A stretch of DNA of 64,000 bases, from NCBI GenBank assembly GCA_002298925.1, contig DBMM01000065.1, positions 1-64,000 of the forward strand, read 5' to 3'. The notes under the pieces are model-generated. The model worked only from the letters and a program-made list of their open reading frames with translations, did not search any database and was not told where the DNA came from. Shown in pieces: positions 27,900 through 36,267 of the stretch. The position numbers and the translations under genes are program-made. The stretch comes from Geobacter sp. UBA698. Its GTDB lineage: Bacteria; Desulfobacterota; Desulfuromonadia; Geobacterales; Pseudopelobacteraceae. Positions within the stretch are counted from its first letter, which is position 1. Every line of letters begins with the position of its first letter.

Positions 27900-28710
27900 A
27901 AATCCTCCTGGAAAAATCGATCAGACTGTCGGCAAACTGTTTGCTGTGCGTCAAAAAAGGGGCATGGCCGCAACCGCTGTAAACAATCTGCTCGCTGCCG
28001 GCAATTTGTTGAGCCAGATAGTCCGCAGCACCAGGCAGACAGATGCGATCCTGGTCACCATTGATGATCAGGGTGGGCAGATTCACCGAGGCGAGCAGGG
28101 GACGCATGTCACTCCCGGCCAGCGACTCCAGGCTTTGCAGGGCAACAGTGACATCCGGGACGGCAACTTCTGCCAGTAATTGACGGAGCTGAACCGCCAG
28201 CCGCTGATCTGCAAGTTCTCCGGCAGCAAACATGAGAGCCCTAAAACCATCCAGAGCCCTGACGATATTACGGCGCAGCTTGAGCGACATTCCATCGACC
28301 TCGGCCCGGTTCAGGCCGTGGGGAAAGGATTCGCATGCGGTAAAACAGGGGGTGGCTGATACCAGTACCAGACCGGCCAGTCGTTCTTCCAGACACCCCA
28401 GCGATTGCATGGCAATCTGCCCTCCCATTGACCACCCCGCCAACAGTGCATTACTGATATCGAGATACTGAAACAGATCTACCAAATCGGTGGAAAAATT
28501 TTCAAAATCATAGCCGGCTTTGGGATGATCCGACCGGCCGTGGCCGCGCAGGTCAGGCGCCACTAACCGAAAAGAGTTTGAGAGCAGATCCAGCTGACAG
28601 CGCCAGACAACAGATGACATGCACCAGCCGTGCAGCAGCACGATGACCTGCCCCTGCCCCTGCTCCTCGTACCAGAGGCGGTTGCCGCTTCTGTTCACAA
28701 ACCATGGCAT
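27886..28710 (-). CDS. bioH: Pimeloyl-ACP methyl ester carboxylesterase BioH
   Basis: 274 residues, alpha/beta hydrolase. It removes the methyl group put on by BioC, ending pimeloyl-ACP synthesis. Oxyanion region LLHGWCMSS, nucleophile elbow AGWSMGG, acid in NGDQDRICLP, and catalytic His in GCGHAPFLTHS. Its ATG overlaps the bioF stop by one base (TGATG) and its 3' end overlaps bioC, so translation is coupled. Confidence 0.93.
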   Translation of the reverse strand: MPWFVNRSGNRLWYEEQGQGQVIVLLHGWCMSSVVWRCQLDLLSNSFRLVAPDLRGHGRSDHPKAGYDFENFSTDLVDLFQYLDISNALLAGWSMGGQIAMQSLGCLEERLAGLVLVSATPCFTACESFPHGLNRAEVDGMSLKLRRNIVRALDGFRALMFAAGELADQRLAVQLRQLLAEVAVPDVTVALQSLESLAGSDMRPLLASVNLPTLIINGDQDRICLPGAADYLAQQIAGSEQIVYSGCGHAPFLTHSKQFADSLIDFSRRICEQK

Positions 28711-29885
28711 CAGATCACTCCCAGGGAACGGCCCACATCGGCTATGCGCTCCGCCGCCCAGAGCAGGTCAGCGTCAGTATGGGTCGCCATGACCGTGCAG
28801 CGCAGCCGGCAGGCGCCGGCCGGCACCGTGGGTGGCCGAATTCCCTGAACAAAAAGACCTTCGGCCAGCAACAGCTTGGAAAACTGCATGGTAACATCGG
28901 CATCGCCGGTCATGATCGGCACAATCTGGGTGGTGCCGTCACCGGTCCGGAAGCCGGCCTGATGGAGACGTTCCTTGAACAGGGCGGTGCCTGCGTAAAG
29001 CCGCTCCCTGAGTATGCGCCCCTCCTCGGACTGGACGATTCTCAGCGCTGCCGATGAAGCCGCCAGTACCGCCGGCGGCAGAGAGGTGGAAAAGATGAAG
29101 CTGCGGGCCCGGTTTATCAGCAGTTCCCGCAGTTCGCTGGAAAGAGCCGCATAGGCGCCGAAACTGCCCAGGGCCTTGCCGAAGGTGCCCACATGTATGT
29201 CGATGGAGCCAAGCAGCCCCAGCAGCTCGGCACTGCCCCGCCCTTCCCTGCCCAGCACCCCGCAACCATGGGCGTCATCGACCATCAACAGGGCACCATG
29301 CCGGGAGGCCAGAACCGCCAGCTCTTTCAGCGGAGCCAGATCACCATCCATGCTGAAAACGCCATCAGTGACAATCAGACAGCGCCCTGTTCCGCGCTGT
29401 TTTTCCATAACTTTTGCCAGGGTGGCGGCATCGTTATGGGGATAGCGCACCAGCTTGGCGCCGGACAGCCGGACACCATCGATAATACTGGCATGGTTGA
29501 GCCGGTCGGAGAAGATCACGTCACCCCGCCCGACGATTGCCGAAATGATGCCGGTGTTGGCGGCATAACCACTGTTGAAGATCAGGGCCGACTCGCTCTG
29601 CTTGAAACGGGCCACGTCTGCTTCCAGCAGTTCATGCAGTTCCATGGTGCCGGAAACCAGGCGTGAGGCTCCGCTGGAGGTGCCGAAACGTTCCGTGGCC
29701 CGGATTGCAGCTTCTGTCAGGGCCGGGTGTTCCGCCAAGCCCAGATAGTTGTTGGAGCAGAGCAACAGAGTCTCACACCCCTCCAACACGACCCGAGCCG
29801 ACTGCCGCCCCTGGATCAGCCGCGTCGCCCGGTACAGCCCCCGGTTTCGAATCTGCTGTAATTCATCATGTATAGTTTGTTCCAT
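28710..29885 (-). CDS. bioF: 8-amino-7-oxononanoate synthase BioF
   Basis: 391 residues from the ATG at 29885; a TTG 11 codons upstream is also open and neither has a clear ribosome site. It condenses pimeloyl-ACP with alanine using PLP in biotin synthesis. Motifs: NYLGLAEHPAL, GTSSGASRLVSGT, FNSGYAANTGIISA, DDAHGCGVLG and the PLP lysine in TFGKALGSFGAY. First gene of bioF-bioH-bioC. bioA, bioD and bioB are not in the window. Confidence 0.95.
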   Translation of the reverse strand: MEQTIHDELQQIRNRGLYRATRLIQGRQSARVVLEGCETLLLCSNNYLGLAEHPALTEAAIRATERFGTSSGASRLVSGTMELHELLEADVARFKQSESALIFNSGYAANTGIISAIVGRGDVIFSDRLNHASIIDGVRLSGAKLVRYPHNDAATLAKVMEKQRGTGRCLIVTDGVFSMDGDLAPLKELAVLASRHGALLMVDDAHGCGVLGREGRGSAELLGLLGSIDIHVGTFGKALGSFGAYAALSSELRELLINRARSFIFSTSLPPAVLAASSAALRIVQSEEGRILRERLYAGTALFKERLHQAGFRTGDGTTQIVPIMTGDADVTMQFSKLLLAEGLFVQGIRPPTVPAGACRLRCTVMATHTDADLLWAAERIADVGRSLGVI

Positions 29886-29978
29886 AGACACACCACTGGT
29901 CAACCAAGACAGAACCAAAGGTTGACAATACAGTTAAATCAAAGACTTGAGTAGCGTTATTTTTGATTCGTCAAAAAG

Positions 29979-31055
29979 CTACAAACAACTGGTGCGGCCG
30001 CTCCGGGTCAACTCCTCAACCACCTTCTTCACATCCTGAGCGCGGTCACGGTCACAGACCAGGATTGCATCGGCTGTTGATACAATCACCAGGTTGTGCA
30101 CACCAACCGTGGCCACGGTCCGGCCGTCAGCGTAGATCAGACAATCCGATGAATCCAGGGAGACATGGCCGGCCGTATTGATGCAAACAGTACCATTTTC
30201 ATCGGGCGCCTGCACCTCCGGAAGAGCACTCCAGCTGCCCACATCACTCCAGCCCATCTCCACCGGCACGACCTGTACCTTGGTAGAGCGTTCCATGACA
30301 CCATAATCGATGGAAATGCTTTCCACAGCGCTGTAAACCGACTCAATCTGGCCGTCCAGATCGGACAGTTCCCAGACATCACCGTCAAAGGAAATTCCGG
30401 TCAGGGCTCGGGACAGGGCCGGCATGTGGATAGTCATTTCGGCCAGAATCGTGTCGGTCCGCCATATAAACATGCCGCTGTTCCAGAAATAATTACCCGC
30501 TTCCAGATAGCGCAGGGCATCCTCCAGGGGGGGCTTTTCAACAAAACGTTTGACCGGAAAGGGGCCCTCGCCGCGTAGTTCCATTTCGGCTTCGATGTAA
30601 CCGTAGCCGGTCTCTGGACGGGACGGCATGATGCCCAGTGTCATCAGATAGCCTTTACGGGCGGACTGTGCGGCAGACAGCAGGGTGTCGCGCAAGGCGT
30701 CCTCATCCAGGATAAAATGGTCGGCCGGCAGTACAACCATCACTCCTGTCGGGTCATGGGAGGCAATGATGGTAGCCGCCAATCCGATGGCCGGGGCCGT
30801 GTTACGTGCTGATGGTTCGGCAATAACATCGATGTGAACGCCGCGGTATCCGGCCACCTGCCTTTCGGTTTCATCGGCCTGGAGTTTATTGGTAATGATC
30901 AGGATACGCTTGGGCTTGAGCGGAAGCACCCGTTCCACCGTGCGCTGCAGCATGGTCCGGTCGCCTGTGATGGATATGAGCTGCTTCGGTTTTGAAGCCC
31001 GCGACAGGGGCCAGAATCGGGTACCGGAACCACCGGCGAGGATAACTATATACAC
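29979..31055 (-). CDS. Mannose-1-phosphate guanylyltransferase (short form)
   Basis: 358 residues from a GTG at 31055 with GGAGG five bases upstream; the open frame extends 30 codons further 5' but overlaps the lipoprotein gene. Nucleotidyltransferase signature VILAGGSGTRFWPLSRASKPKQ, PADHFI metal motif, ETGYGYIEAE, and VKRFVEKPP with the catalytic lysine region. It makes GDP-mannose from mannose-1-phosphate and GTP. The phosphomannose-isomerase cupin domain that is fused C-terminally in type II ManC is absent here; a separate cupin gene lies two genes upstream. Confidence 0.92.
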   Translation of the reverse strand: MYIVILAGGSGTRFWPLSRASKPKQLISITGDRTMLQRTVERVLPLKPKRILIITNKLQADETERQVAGYRGVHIDVIAEPSARNTAPAIGLAATIIASHDPTGVMVVLPADHFILDEDALRDTLLSAAQSARKGYLMTLGIMPSRPETGYGYIEAEMELRGEGPFPVKRFVEKPPLEDALRYLEAGNYFWNSGMFIWRTDTILAEMTIHMPALSRALTGISFDGDVWELSDLDGQIESVYSAVESISIDYGVMERSTKVQVVPVEMGWSDVGSWSALPEVQAPDENGTVCINTAGHVSLDSSDCLIYADGRTVATVGVHNLVIVSTADAILVCDRDRAQDVKKVVEELTRSGRTSCL

Positions 31056-31065
31056 ACTGCCTCCA

Positions 31066-31611
31066 TCATTTGTATTGAATTCGATCAATAAAATCAGAAA
31101 CTTCATGGGCCAGGCGCCCGACCGCCTCGGTTGTGTCGAACACATCCCACAGCGTCTGGCGGAAATAGGCCACTTCCTGGTTTGTGGCGCCGTCCAGCAG
31201 CATGGCTTCGATCGATATCCGGAAACGCCCCATGCGGGTGAACTTACCCTTCAGGATCAAAGTGGTGTCGTTTAGAATCTCATCCCGTGAAACTGATTCA
31301 TAGATACGCCTTGATTTGAGATAACGCTGGATCTGATCCGTCAACTGGGCAGGAATACGGGCATAGCGCCGTTCACGCTCACCCATGCGAGACTCGGGTA
31401 CATCGCTGAAAATTTCTTTTTTCAACTCGAAATCCCGCAGCAGCAGTGACTTATAGGTTGTCATCGGTTTCTGGTTGGTGACAATCTCCTCATCCATAAC
31501 CGTGGCGGAGGTAGCAGCACAGCCGACCATCAGCAGCAGTCCCAGCGCCAGACACCAGCAACGGATAAGCGACAAGAGGCTCAGTCCTGTCCGGGCGCGG
31601 TCAACTGACAT
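31066..31611 (-). CDS. Predicted outer-membrane lipoprotein of unknown function
   Basis: 181 residues if started at the ATG at 31611, whose first ten bases overlap the end of the cupin gene. A signal with hydrophobic core LALGLLLMVGC ends in a lipobox; the lipidated Cys is at about residue 31. The mature part has a segment IPAQLTDQIQRYLKSRRIYESV and a beta-strand-rich stretch (TTLILKGKFTRMGRFRISIE). That pattern recalls small lipoproteins that compute a per-subunit value with an 'ILKG' strand (DUF4410-like), but I do not recognise a named family securely. Set between two GDP-mannose-related genes, it may serve surface polysaccharide export. Confidence 0.75.
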   Translation of the reverse strand: MSVDRARTGLSLLSLIRCWCLALGLLLMVGCAATSATVMDEEIVTNQKPMTTYKSLLLRDFELKKEIFSDVPESRMGERERRYARIPAQLTDQIQRYLKSRRIYESVSRDEILNDTTLILKGKFTRMGRFRISIEAMLLDGATNQEVAYFRQTLWDVFDTTEAVGRLAHEVSDFIDRIQYK

Positions 31612-31966
31612 CCTGAATTCCGCAGCGATTGTAATCATCATCAAAACGGACAATATCGTCTTCTCCCAGATACTCGCCGCTCTGCACCTCGATGATCACT
31701 AGCGGAATCTTGCCCGGGTTTGCCAGGCGGTGATGGTGACCAATCGGAATGAAGGTGGATTCGTTGACATTTACAAAGAACTCCTCCTCGCCGCAGGTCA
31801 CCCTGGCAATGCCGGACACCACGATCCAGTGCTCGCTGCGGTGGTGATGCTTCTGCAGTGACAGGCGTTCACCCGGTTTGACCTCGATCCGCTTGATCTT
31901 GTAGTTGCTGTTCTCGTCCAACACTTGATATGAGCCCCAGGGGCGCTCTCCATGTTCCAGTTCCAT
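31601..31966 (-). CDS. Cupin of the mannose-6-phosphate isomerase (type II) C-terminal family
   Basis: 121 residues, a single-domain cupin: ERPWGSYQVLDENSNYKIKR at the start is the typical opening of the PMI half of ManC, and the metal-binding block is RLSLQKHHHRSEHWIVVSG with a downstream IPIGHHHRLANPG and IIEVQSGEYLGEDDIVRFDDDYNR. Such proteins isomerise fructose-6-phosphate to mannose-6-phosphate. It supplies the domain missing from the guanylyltransferase at 29979-31055, so the pathway is split in two genes with the lipoprotein between. Confidence 0.9.
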   Translation of the reverse strand: MELEHGERPWGSYQVLDENSNYKIKRIEVKPGERLSLQKHHHRSEHWIVVSGIARVTCGEEEFFVNVNESTFIPIGHHHRLANPGKIPLVIIEVQSGEYLGEDDIVRFDDDYNRCGIQDVS

Positions 31967-31978
31967 AACGATAGCTCC

Positions 31979-32815
31979 CTAATTTGAATTATTTCTCAAT
32001 GCCAGATAAGAACGCAGCGCCTGACGCCATGGTTGCGGCCGGAAGCCCGCATCATGTTCCAGCTTGGTACAATCCAGGGTCGAATAAAGCGGACGTCGGG
32101 CCGGACGGTTCAACTCACCGGTGGTCATTCCCTTAACCGCTACGTTGAGTCCGGATTCTTCGAAAATAGCGCGGGCAAAACCGTTCCACGAGCAGAACTC
32201 CCCATTGGCGGCATGGTAGACTCCCCGGCACTCTTTTTCGATCAGTGCTGTAATGGCCCTGGCCAGATCAACGGTCCAGGTGGGCGAACCGATCTGGTCG
32301 TCAACCACGCTCAGTTCATCCTTTTCCGCAGCCAGACGCAGCATGGTCTCGACGAAGTTCTTGCCGTGCAGACCATACAGCCACTGGGTGCGCACTATGA
32401 GATGATCGGGATTGAAAGCCGCGTTCATCTCGCCGGCCAGTTTGGACTCGCCGTAAATGCTCAAGGGATGGGGTGCATCATCCTCCTGATAGGGACTCCC
32501 CTTGCCGCCGTCAAAGACATAATCGCTGCTGACCTGGACCAGCTTGGCGCCGATGCCGCGGGTCACAATGGCCAGATGGGCCACCCCTTCGCCATTGACC
32601 TGCATGGCGGTTTCCACATTGGTCTCGCAGCCGTCAACATCGGTATAGGCGGCACAGTTGATCACCACGGACGGCCGCAGGGCCTTGACGACCCGCTCGG
32701 TTGACTCCATCGAGGTGATATCGATATCGGCGATATCCACGCCACGGGCGCGGTTTCCCAGCAGGGCGGCAAGATCCCTGCCCAGCATGCCGTTGGCACC
32801 GACTATCAGGATCAT
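31979..32815 (-). CDS. rmlD: dTDP-4-dehydrorhamnose reductase
   Basis: 278 residues from the ATG at 32815 inside the rmlB stop (ATGA), with GGAGAG upstream. It catalyses the last step to dTDP-L-rhamnose. NAD(P)-binding VGANGMLGRDL, CAAYTDVDGCE, SSDYVFDG, and the active-site YGESKLAGE (Tyr-x3-Lys), then RTQWLYG. It is translationally coupled to rmlB; rmlC is 7 kb away on the other strand and rmlA is not in the window. Confidence 0.96.
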   Translation of the reverse strand: MILIVGANGMLGRDLAALLGNRARGVDIADIDITSMESTERVVKALRPSVVINCAAYTDVDGCETNVETAMQVNGEGVAHLAIVTRGIGAKLVQVSSDYVFDGGKGSPYQEDDAPHPLSIYGESKLAGEMNAAFNPDHLIVRTQWLYGLHGKNFVETMLRLAAEKDELSVVDDQIGSPTWTVDLARAITALIEKECRGVYHAANGEFCSWNGFARAIFEESGLNVAVKGMTTGELNRPARRPLYSTLDCTKLEHDAGFRPQPWRQALRSYLALRNNSN

Positions 32816-33882
32816 GGCCGCTCTCCATACTGCTGGCTGTAATATTCGCGATAGGCACCGGAGGTTACTTCCCCTACCCACTCCTGGTTGGCCAGATACC
32901 AGTCGATGGTTTCAGTGATACCCTGCTCGAAGGTATAGGCCGGGCCCCAGCCCATATCACGTTTCAGGCGCGAGGCATCGATGGCATAGCGCCGGTCATG
33001 ACCGGGACGGTCCTTGACAAAACTGATCAACTGACGGTTCTCTCCGTCAGTGCGTCCCAGTCGCCCATCCAGCAGGTCGCAGACCAGATTGACGATATCG
33101 ATGTTGAACCACTCGTTATTGCCGCCGATGTTGTAGACCGAACCTGGTGCGGCTCTCTTCAGCACCGCTTCCACAGCGGCGGCGTGATCGCGCACGTGCA
33201 GCCAGTCCCGCACGTTGCGGCCGTCGCCGTAGACCGGCAGCGCCTTGCGGTTAATGATGTTGTGGATCATCAGCGGGATCAGTTTTTCGGGGAAATGGTA
33301 GGGGCCGTAGTTATTGGAACAGCGCGTGTTGAGGGTCGGCAGGCCGTAAGTTTCATGATAGGCCCGCACCAGCAGATCGGCTCCGGCCTTGCTGGCCGAA
33401 TAGGGGGAATTCGCGGCCAGCGGCGTCTCCTCGGTAAAAAAACCGGTATCTCCCAGGCTGCCGTAAACTTCATCGGTGGAAATCTGGAAGAAACGGAAAT
33501 CCGGCACCACACCGGACTGCCAATGCTTGCGGCTCTCCTCCAGCAGGGTCTGGGTGCCCAGCACGTTGGTGCGCACGAAGATTTCCGGACCGGTAATGGA
33601 GCGGTCCACATGGGATTCTGCGGCAAAATGCACTATGGCATCGATCTTCTCTTCAGTCAGAAGCTTTGCCACCAGGTTGGCATCACAGATATCGCCCTTG
33701 ACGAAACGATAACCGTGGTGATGTTCGATGGCCTTGAGATTGCTGAGATTGCCGGCATAGGTCAGGACGTCCAGATTGATCACCCGGCAGGCAGGATTGT
33801 TGGCGATGAAGTTATGGATGAAATTGGATCCGATGAAACCGGCGCCGCCGGTCACCAGGACCGCTGTGGGCGAAAAGGTCAC
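32812..33882 (-). CDS. rmlB: dTDP-glucose 4,6-dehydratase
   Basis: 356 residues. It dehydrates dTDP-glucose to the 4-keto-6-deoxy sugar. NAD site VTGGAGFIGSNFIHNF, FAAESHVDRSI, QISTDEVYGSLG, active-site YSASKAGADLLVRAYHETYGLP (Tyr-x3-Lys), and CSNNYGPYHFPEKLIP are all present. First gene of the minus-strand sugar-nucleotide operon rmlB-rmlD-cupin-lipoprotein-guanylyltransferase. Confidence 0.97.
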   Translation of the reverse strand: MTFSPTAVLVTGGAGFIGSNFIHNFIANNPACRVINLDVLTYAGNLSNLKAIEHHHGYRFVKGDICDANLVAKLLTEEKIDAIVHFAAESHVDRSITGPEIFVRTNVLGTQTLLEESRKHWQSGVVPDFRFFQISTDEVYGSLGDTGFFTEETPLAANSPYSASKAGADLLVRAYHETYGLPTLNTRCSNNYGPYHFPEKLIPLMIHNIINRKALPVYGDGRNVRDWLHVRDHAAAVEAVLKRAAPGSVYNIGGNNEWFNIDIVNLVCDLLDGRLGRTDGENRQLISFVKDRPGHDRRYAIDASRLKRDMGWGPAYTFEQGITETIDWYLANQEWVGEVTSGAYREYYSQQYGERP

Positions 33883-33989
33883 GTGATAATTCCTTTCAGG
33901 TGGTTATCAAAATATTCTCTTTTAGCACATTTTCTGTTAGGGTGGGAACACTTTTGGCAGAATCAGAACAATATCAAGGAGGCTGGCTT

Positions 33990-34172
33990 ATGGAAAAGAG
34001 TACCTGTTCCTGCGGGGACAACCATCATGCCCACATGTGCATGCTGAAAAGCAACGGCAAAACCGAGGAAATCGCTAAAATCACCACCAACCCCAAGTTT
34101 TACTGCTTTACCTGCGGTGCCGAGGCCAACTGTGCAGAGAACCTGTGCGAACCGGCGTCGATCGAGGGCTAG
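33990..34172 (+). CDS. Small cysteine/histidine-rich protein, function unknown
   Basis: 60 residues from the ATG at 33990 (AAGGAGG ten bases upstream); the longer open frame lacks a ribosome site. It has eight Cys in groups (STCSCGDNHHAHMCML, then FYCFTCGAEANCAENLCEP) and a His cluster. The CxxCG plus two further Cys suggest a structural zinc or Fe-S site. It has no membrane segment. I recognise it only as a Geobacter-type conserved Cys-rich protein. It sits alone between the divergent rmlB and a remnant gene. Confidence 0.75.
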   Translation: MEKSTCSCGDNHHAHMCMLKSNGKTEEIAKITTNPKFYCFTCGAEANCAENLCEPASIEG

Positions 34173-34435
34173 CAAGCGGCAATCTCGATCCAGTCACGCT
34201 TGCAGCATGGCGAGGGAAGTGTATTAGCGGCGGTCAGCAGCATCATGACTGCATTGAAGACCTCATCAACAGTGATCTCGCCCATGCAGCGTGCCTTGGT
34301 CGGACAGGGAGGTGTGGTGCCGAAGGTAGTGCATAGGGAACAGGGTAATCCCCTGTTGATGACTGTATGCCGTTCTCCTCGTGGAGCCCACTTCCACCCC
34401 ACCACGTCCTCAATCGGCCTGAAAAACAGTACTGG
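34169..34435 (-). pseudogene. 3' remnant of an ADP-heptose:LPS heptosyltransferase (GT9, WaaF-like)
   Basis: About 88 codons lie downstream of, and in the same frame as, the HDOD gene, separated by its stop. They read like the C-terminal end of WaaF: GPRGERH-like segment WAPRGERHTVINRGLPCS, a Cys pair region (CTTFGTTPPCP), and ARCMGEITVDEVFNAV. The N-terminal Rossmann domain and most of the enzyme are absent, so the product could not be active. It marks the end point of a deletion or replacement that brought the HDOD gene here. Confidence 0.7.
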
Positions 34436-35275
34436 TTATATTTCGGCATCCCTGGCCTCATCCAGCAGCGCCAGCAGCTCGGCAATCTGAAGAGCACTGA
34501 TTTCAAGGACATCTGCCTCCTGCGTTCCGGAAAGCGCCAGCTCCGGTTCATGGATGCATCCCAGGCCGCTGCGGTGGCAGGCCAGATTGACAAAGCGCAC
34601 AATGGCCAGCATCTTGTTGACCGGATCCCACTGTTCCGCATGATGAGCCCTGATGACATCGCAGTACATGGCCGGAAAATTCCAGTGTTGAACCAGCCTC
34701 AGACCCTGTTCGACATGCATGGCCTCGAAAATCTCCAACACCAGCTCTTCATCAAACATGGATTTGATCACGCCGGCCGACACCAGGCGCTCCAGCGCCT
34801 TGAGCAGATAAAGCTTGCCGACATCGTGCAGCAGTGCCGCCAGATAACTCTCATCGGCCACGCCGCGCATGCCGCAGTTAATCGCCAGCCAGCGTGCGCC
34901 CAGAGCGCAGCAGTGACTGTGCTGCCAGAGCGCTTTCATATGGCGGTCAAGGGCCTGGTTTTCGGAAGCATGGGCTGCGGACTGGGAGGCGGCAATGGCG
35001 ATATTGATGACGGACTGGGCCCCCAGGCGGATGACAGCCTCCTTGATGGTGGCCACCTTGGTGCGTCCCATGTACATGGGAGAGTTGGCCATCTTCAGCA
35101 TCTGGCTGGCCAGGGATATATCTTCGTTGGCAACCTGGCCCACCTCATCCACGGTAAAATCATAATTCGAAAGCATGCGCTGCAGCTTGATGGCCACAGG
35201 ATGAAATATGGGCAGTTCGATCGGCTGGGAAGCAAGCAGTTTGCGCACTGTTTCAGGAATTACAGCTAGTGCCAT
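34436..35275 (-). CDS. HDOD-domain signalling protein
   Basis: 279 residues. The HDOD domain (about 15-215) opens LPIFHPVAIKLQRML and has DISLASQMLKMANSPMYMGR, IKEAVIRLGAQSVINIAIA, and an HD-like AALLHDVGKLYLLKAL, then HAEQWDPVNK. HDOD proteins are degenerate HD relatives that act as protein-interaction modules in signalling and chemotaxis regulation; this one keeps a His-Asp pair. It is the last gene in a minus-strand run with the two small proteins and the M29 peptidase. Confidence 0.9.
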   Translation of the reverse strand: MALAVIPETVRKLLASQPIELPIFHPVAIKLQRMLSNYDFTVDEVGQVANEDISLASQMLKMANSPMYMGRTKVATIKEAVIRLGAQSVINIAIAASQSAAHASENQALDRHMKALWQHSHCCALGARWLAINCGMRGVADESYLAALLHDVGKLYLLKALERLVSAGVIKSMFDEELVLEIFEAMHVEQGLRLVQHWNFPAMYCDVIRAHHAEQWDPVNKMLAIVRFVNLACHRSGLGCIHEPELALSGTQEADVLEISALQIAELLALLDEARDAEI

Positions 35276-35324
35276 GGATTATAGCCTCCCTTGAAAAACA
35301 TAGAAAATCAAATGAAACCACAGA

Positions 35325-35726
35325 TCAACAGCCGCAGCCGCAATTGTGGCAGACTTTTCTGAATTCACTGGCCGGGGCGATGGTTTCCGGGGCAAAGGCG
35401 ATGCGGCGCACCGCCGTCCTGATATCGTCTAGGATGTCAAGGCGTTCGCTCTTGCCGATGATATGGCCGACACACTGGTTGCTATGCCCGCCTTCGGGGG
35501 ATGAGATCTTGACGGTATTCAGCAGATCGGCATAACTGTTGATGCTGATGGTAACATAATGGTTGCGGACCAGGATCAGGTTGAATCCCAGTTTGCCCAT
35601 CTCCGCAATCAACCCATTAAAAAAAGTCTGAAAAACCTCGCCGTCAAAATCGATGAACCAGTCTTTCCGGATATGTTCCTGGTCCAGGATCGTTACCGTT
35701 AATTTTTTCAATGTCTCAGCCATCAT
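35325..35726 (-). CDS. Conserved small protein with a Cys-rich C-terminus
   Basis: 133 residues from the ATG at 35726 (AAGG seven bases upstream), where two ATGs are adjacent. The body is alpha/beta without membrane segments (KKLTVTILDQEHIRKDWFID...GFNLILVRNHYVTISINSYADLL), and the end CHNCGCGC has four cysteines in eight residues that look like a metal ligand set. I do not recognise a family with known function. It is 17 bp downstream of the next gene and 49 bp upstream of the HDOD gene, so likely co-expressed. Confidence 0.7.
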   Translation of the reverse strand: MMAETLKKLTVTILDQEHIRKDWFIDFDGEVFQTFFNGLIAEMGKLGFNLILVRNHYVTISINSYADLLNTVKISSPEGGHSNQCVGHIIGKSERLDILDDIRTAVRRIAFAPETIAPASEFRKVCHNCGCGC

Positions 35727-35743
35727 GTCATCACCTTCCACTG

Positions 35744-36253
35744 CTAAAAATCGCCCTTGAGTGGGCATTCCGCCTCCCAGGACAGGTAGCCGTCACCCGA
35801 AATGGCCAGAAAGTTTTCAATGCGCTGCCGGTAATAGTCGCTCTGATCAGCCTCATCCTCGATCACGGCCAGCTCTTCGGCAGAGATATAGTGCTGTTCA
35901 TGCAGAAAGCGGTACAGCTCTTTGATAGCCCGCAGATGCTGCTCAAGCACCTCTATTTCAGGATCCAGCGTACGGGTGATGAACCAGCTGGCAGCGAACC
36001 GCCTGACAATACCCGGCTTGGGGCGCACCACGTTCTGGCGGGCAAAATCCAGCAGATAATCGCGCAGGTAATAGTCGGCACAAAAGGCCAGGTCAGACGC
36101 CTCCTGCGCTTCCAGCCCCCTGGTCTGCAGATGCTGGTAAAAGCGGTAAAGCAGCGACTGGCAAAGCTCATCCACCCTGAGCTCATCCTCCAGGGTGGCA
36201 AATTCGAAGTCGTCATGCTCAAATTCCAAATCAGGGTGTTTCTGTTCTGTCAT
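35744..36253 (-). CDS. Conserved acidic helical protein, function unknown
   Basis: 169 residues, very acidic at the N-terminus (EFEHDDFEFATLEDELRVDEL) and predicted mostly helical. Segments such as EASDLAFCADYYLRDYLLDFARQNVV and VVRRFAASWFITRTLDPE-like LEVLEQHLRAIKELYRFLHE give the look of a cytosolic helical bundle. No catalytic motif or membrane helix is visible. It lies 14 bp downstream of the M29 aminopeptidase and 17 bp upstream of the Cys-rich small protein. I cannot name it. Confidence 0.75.
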   Translation of the reverse strand: MTEQKHPDLEFEHDDFEFATLEDELRVDELCQSLLYRFYQHLQTRGLEAQEASDLAFCADYYLRDYLLDFARQNVVRPKPGIVRRFAASWFITRTLDPEIEVLEQHLRAIKELYRFLHEQHYISAEELAVIEDEADQSDYYRQRIENFLAISGDGYLSWEAECPLKGDF

Positions 36254-36267
36254 CTACAGTTCCTTTG

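Noticed and set aside
32998..34047. A 349-codon plus-strand open frame opposite rmlB
   Set aside because: Antisense to an intact rmlB; composition and lack of family similarity mark it as a shadow.
34243..34659. 138-codon minus-strand frame across the HDOD gene end
   Set aside because: Out of frame with the HDOD protein and the WaaF-like stub; no similarity.
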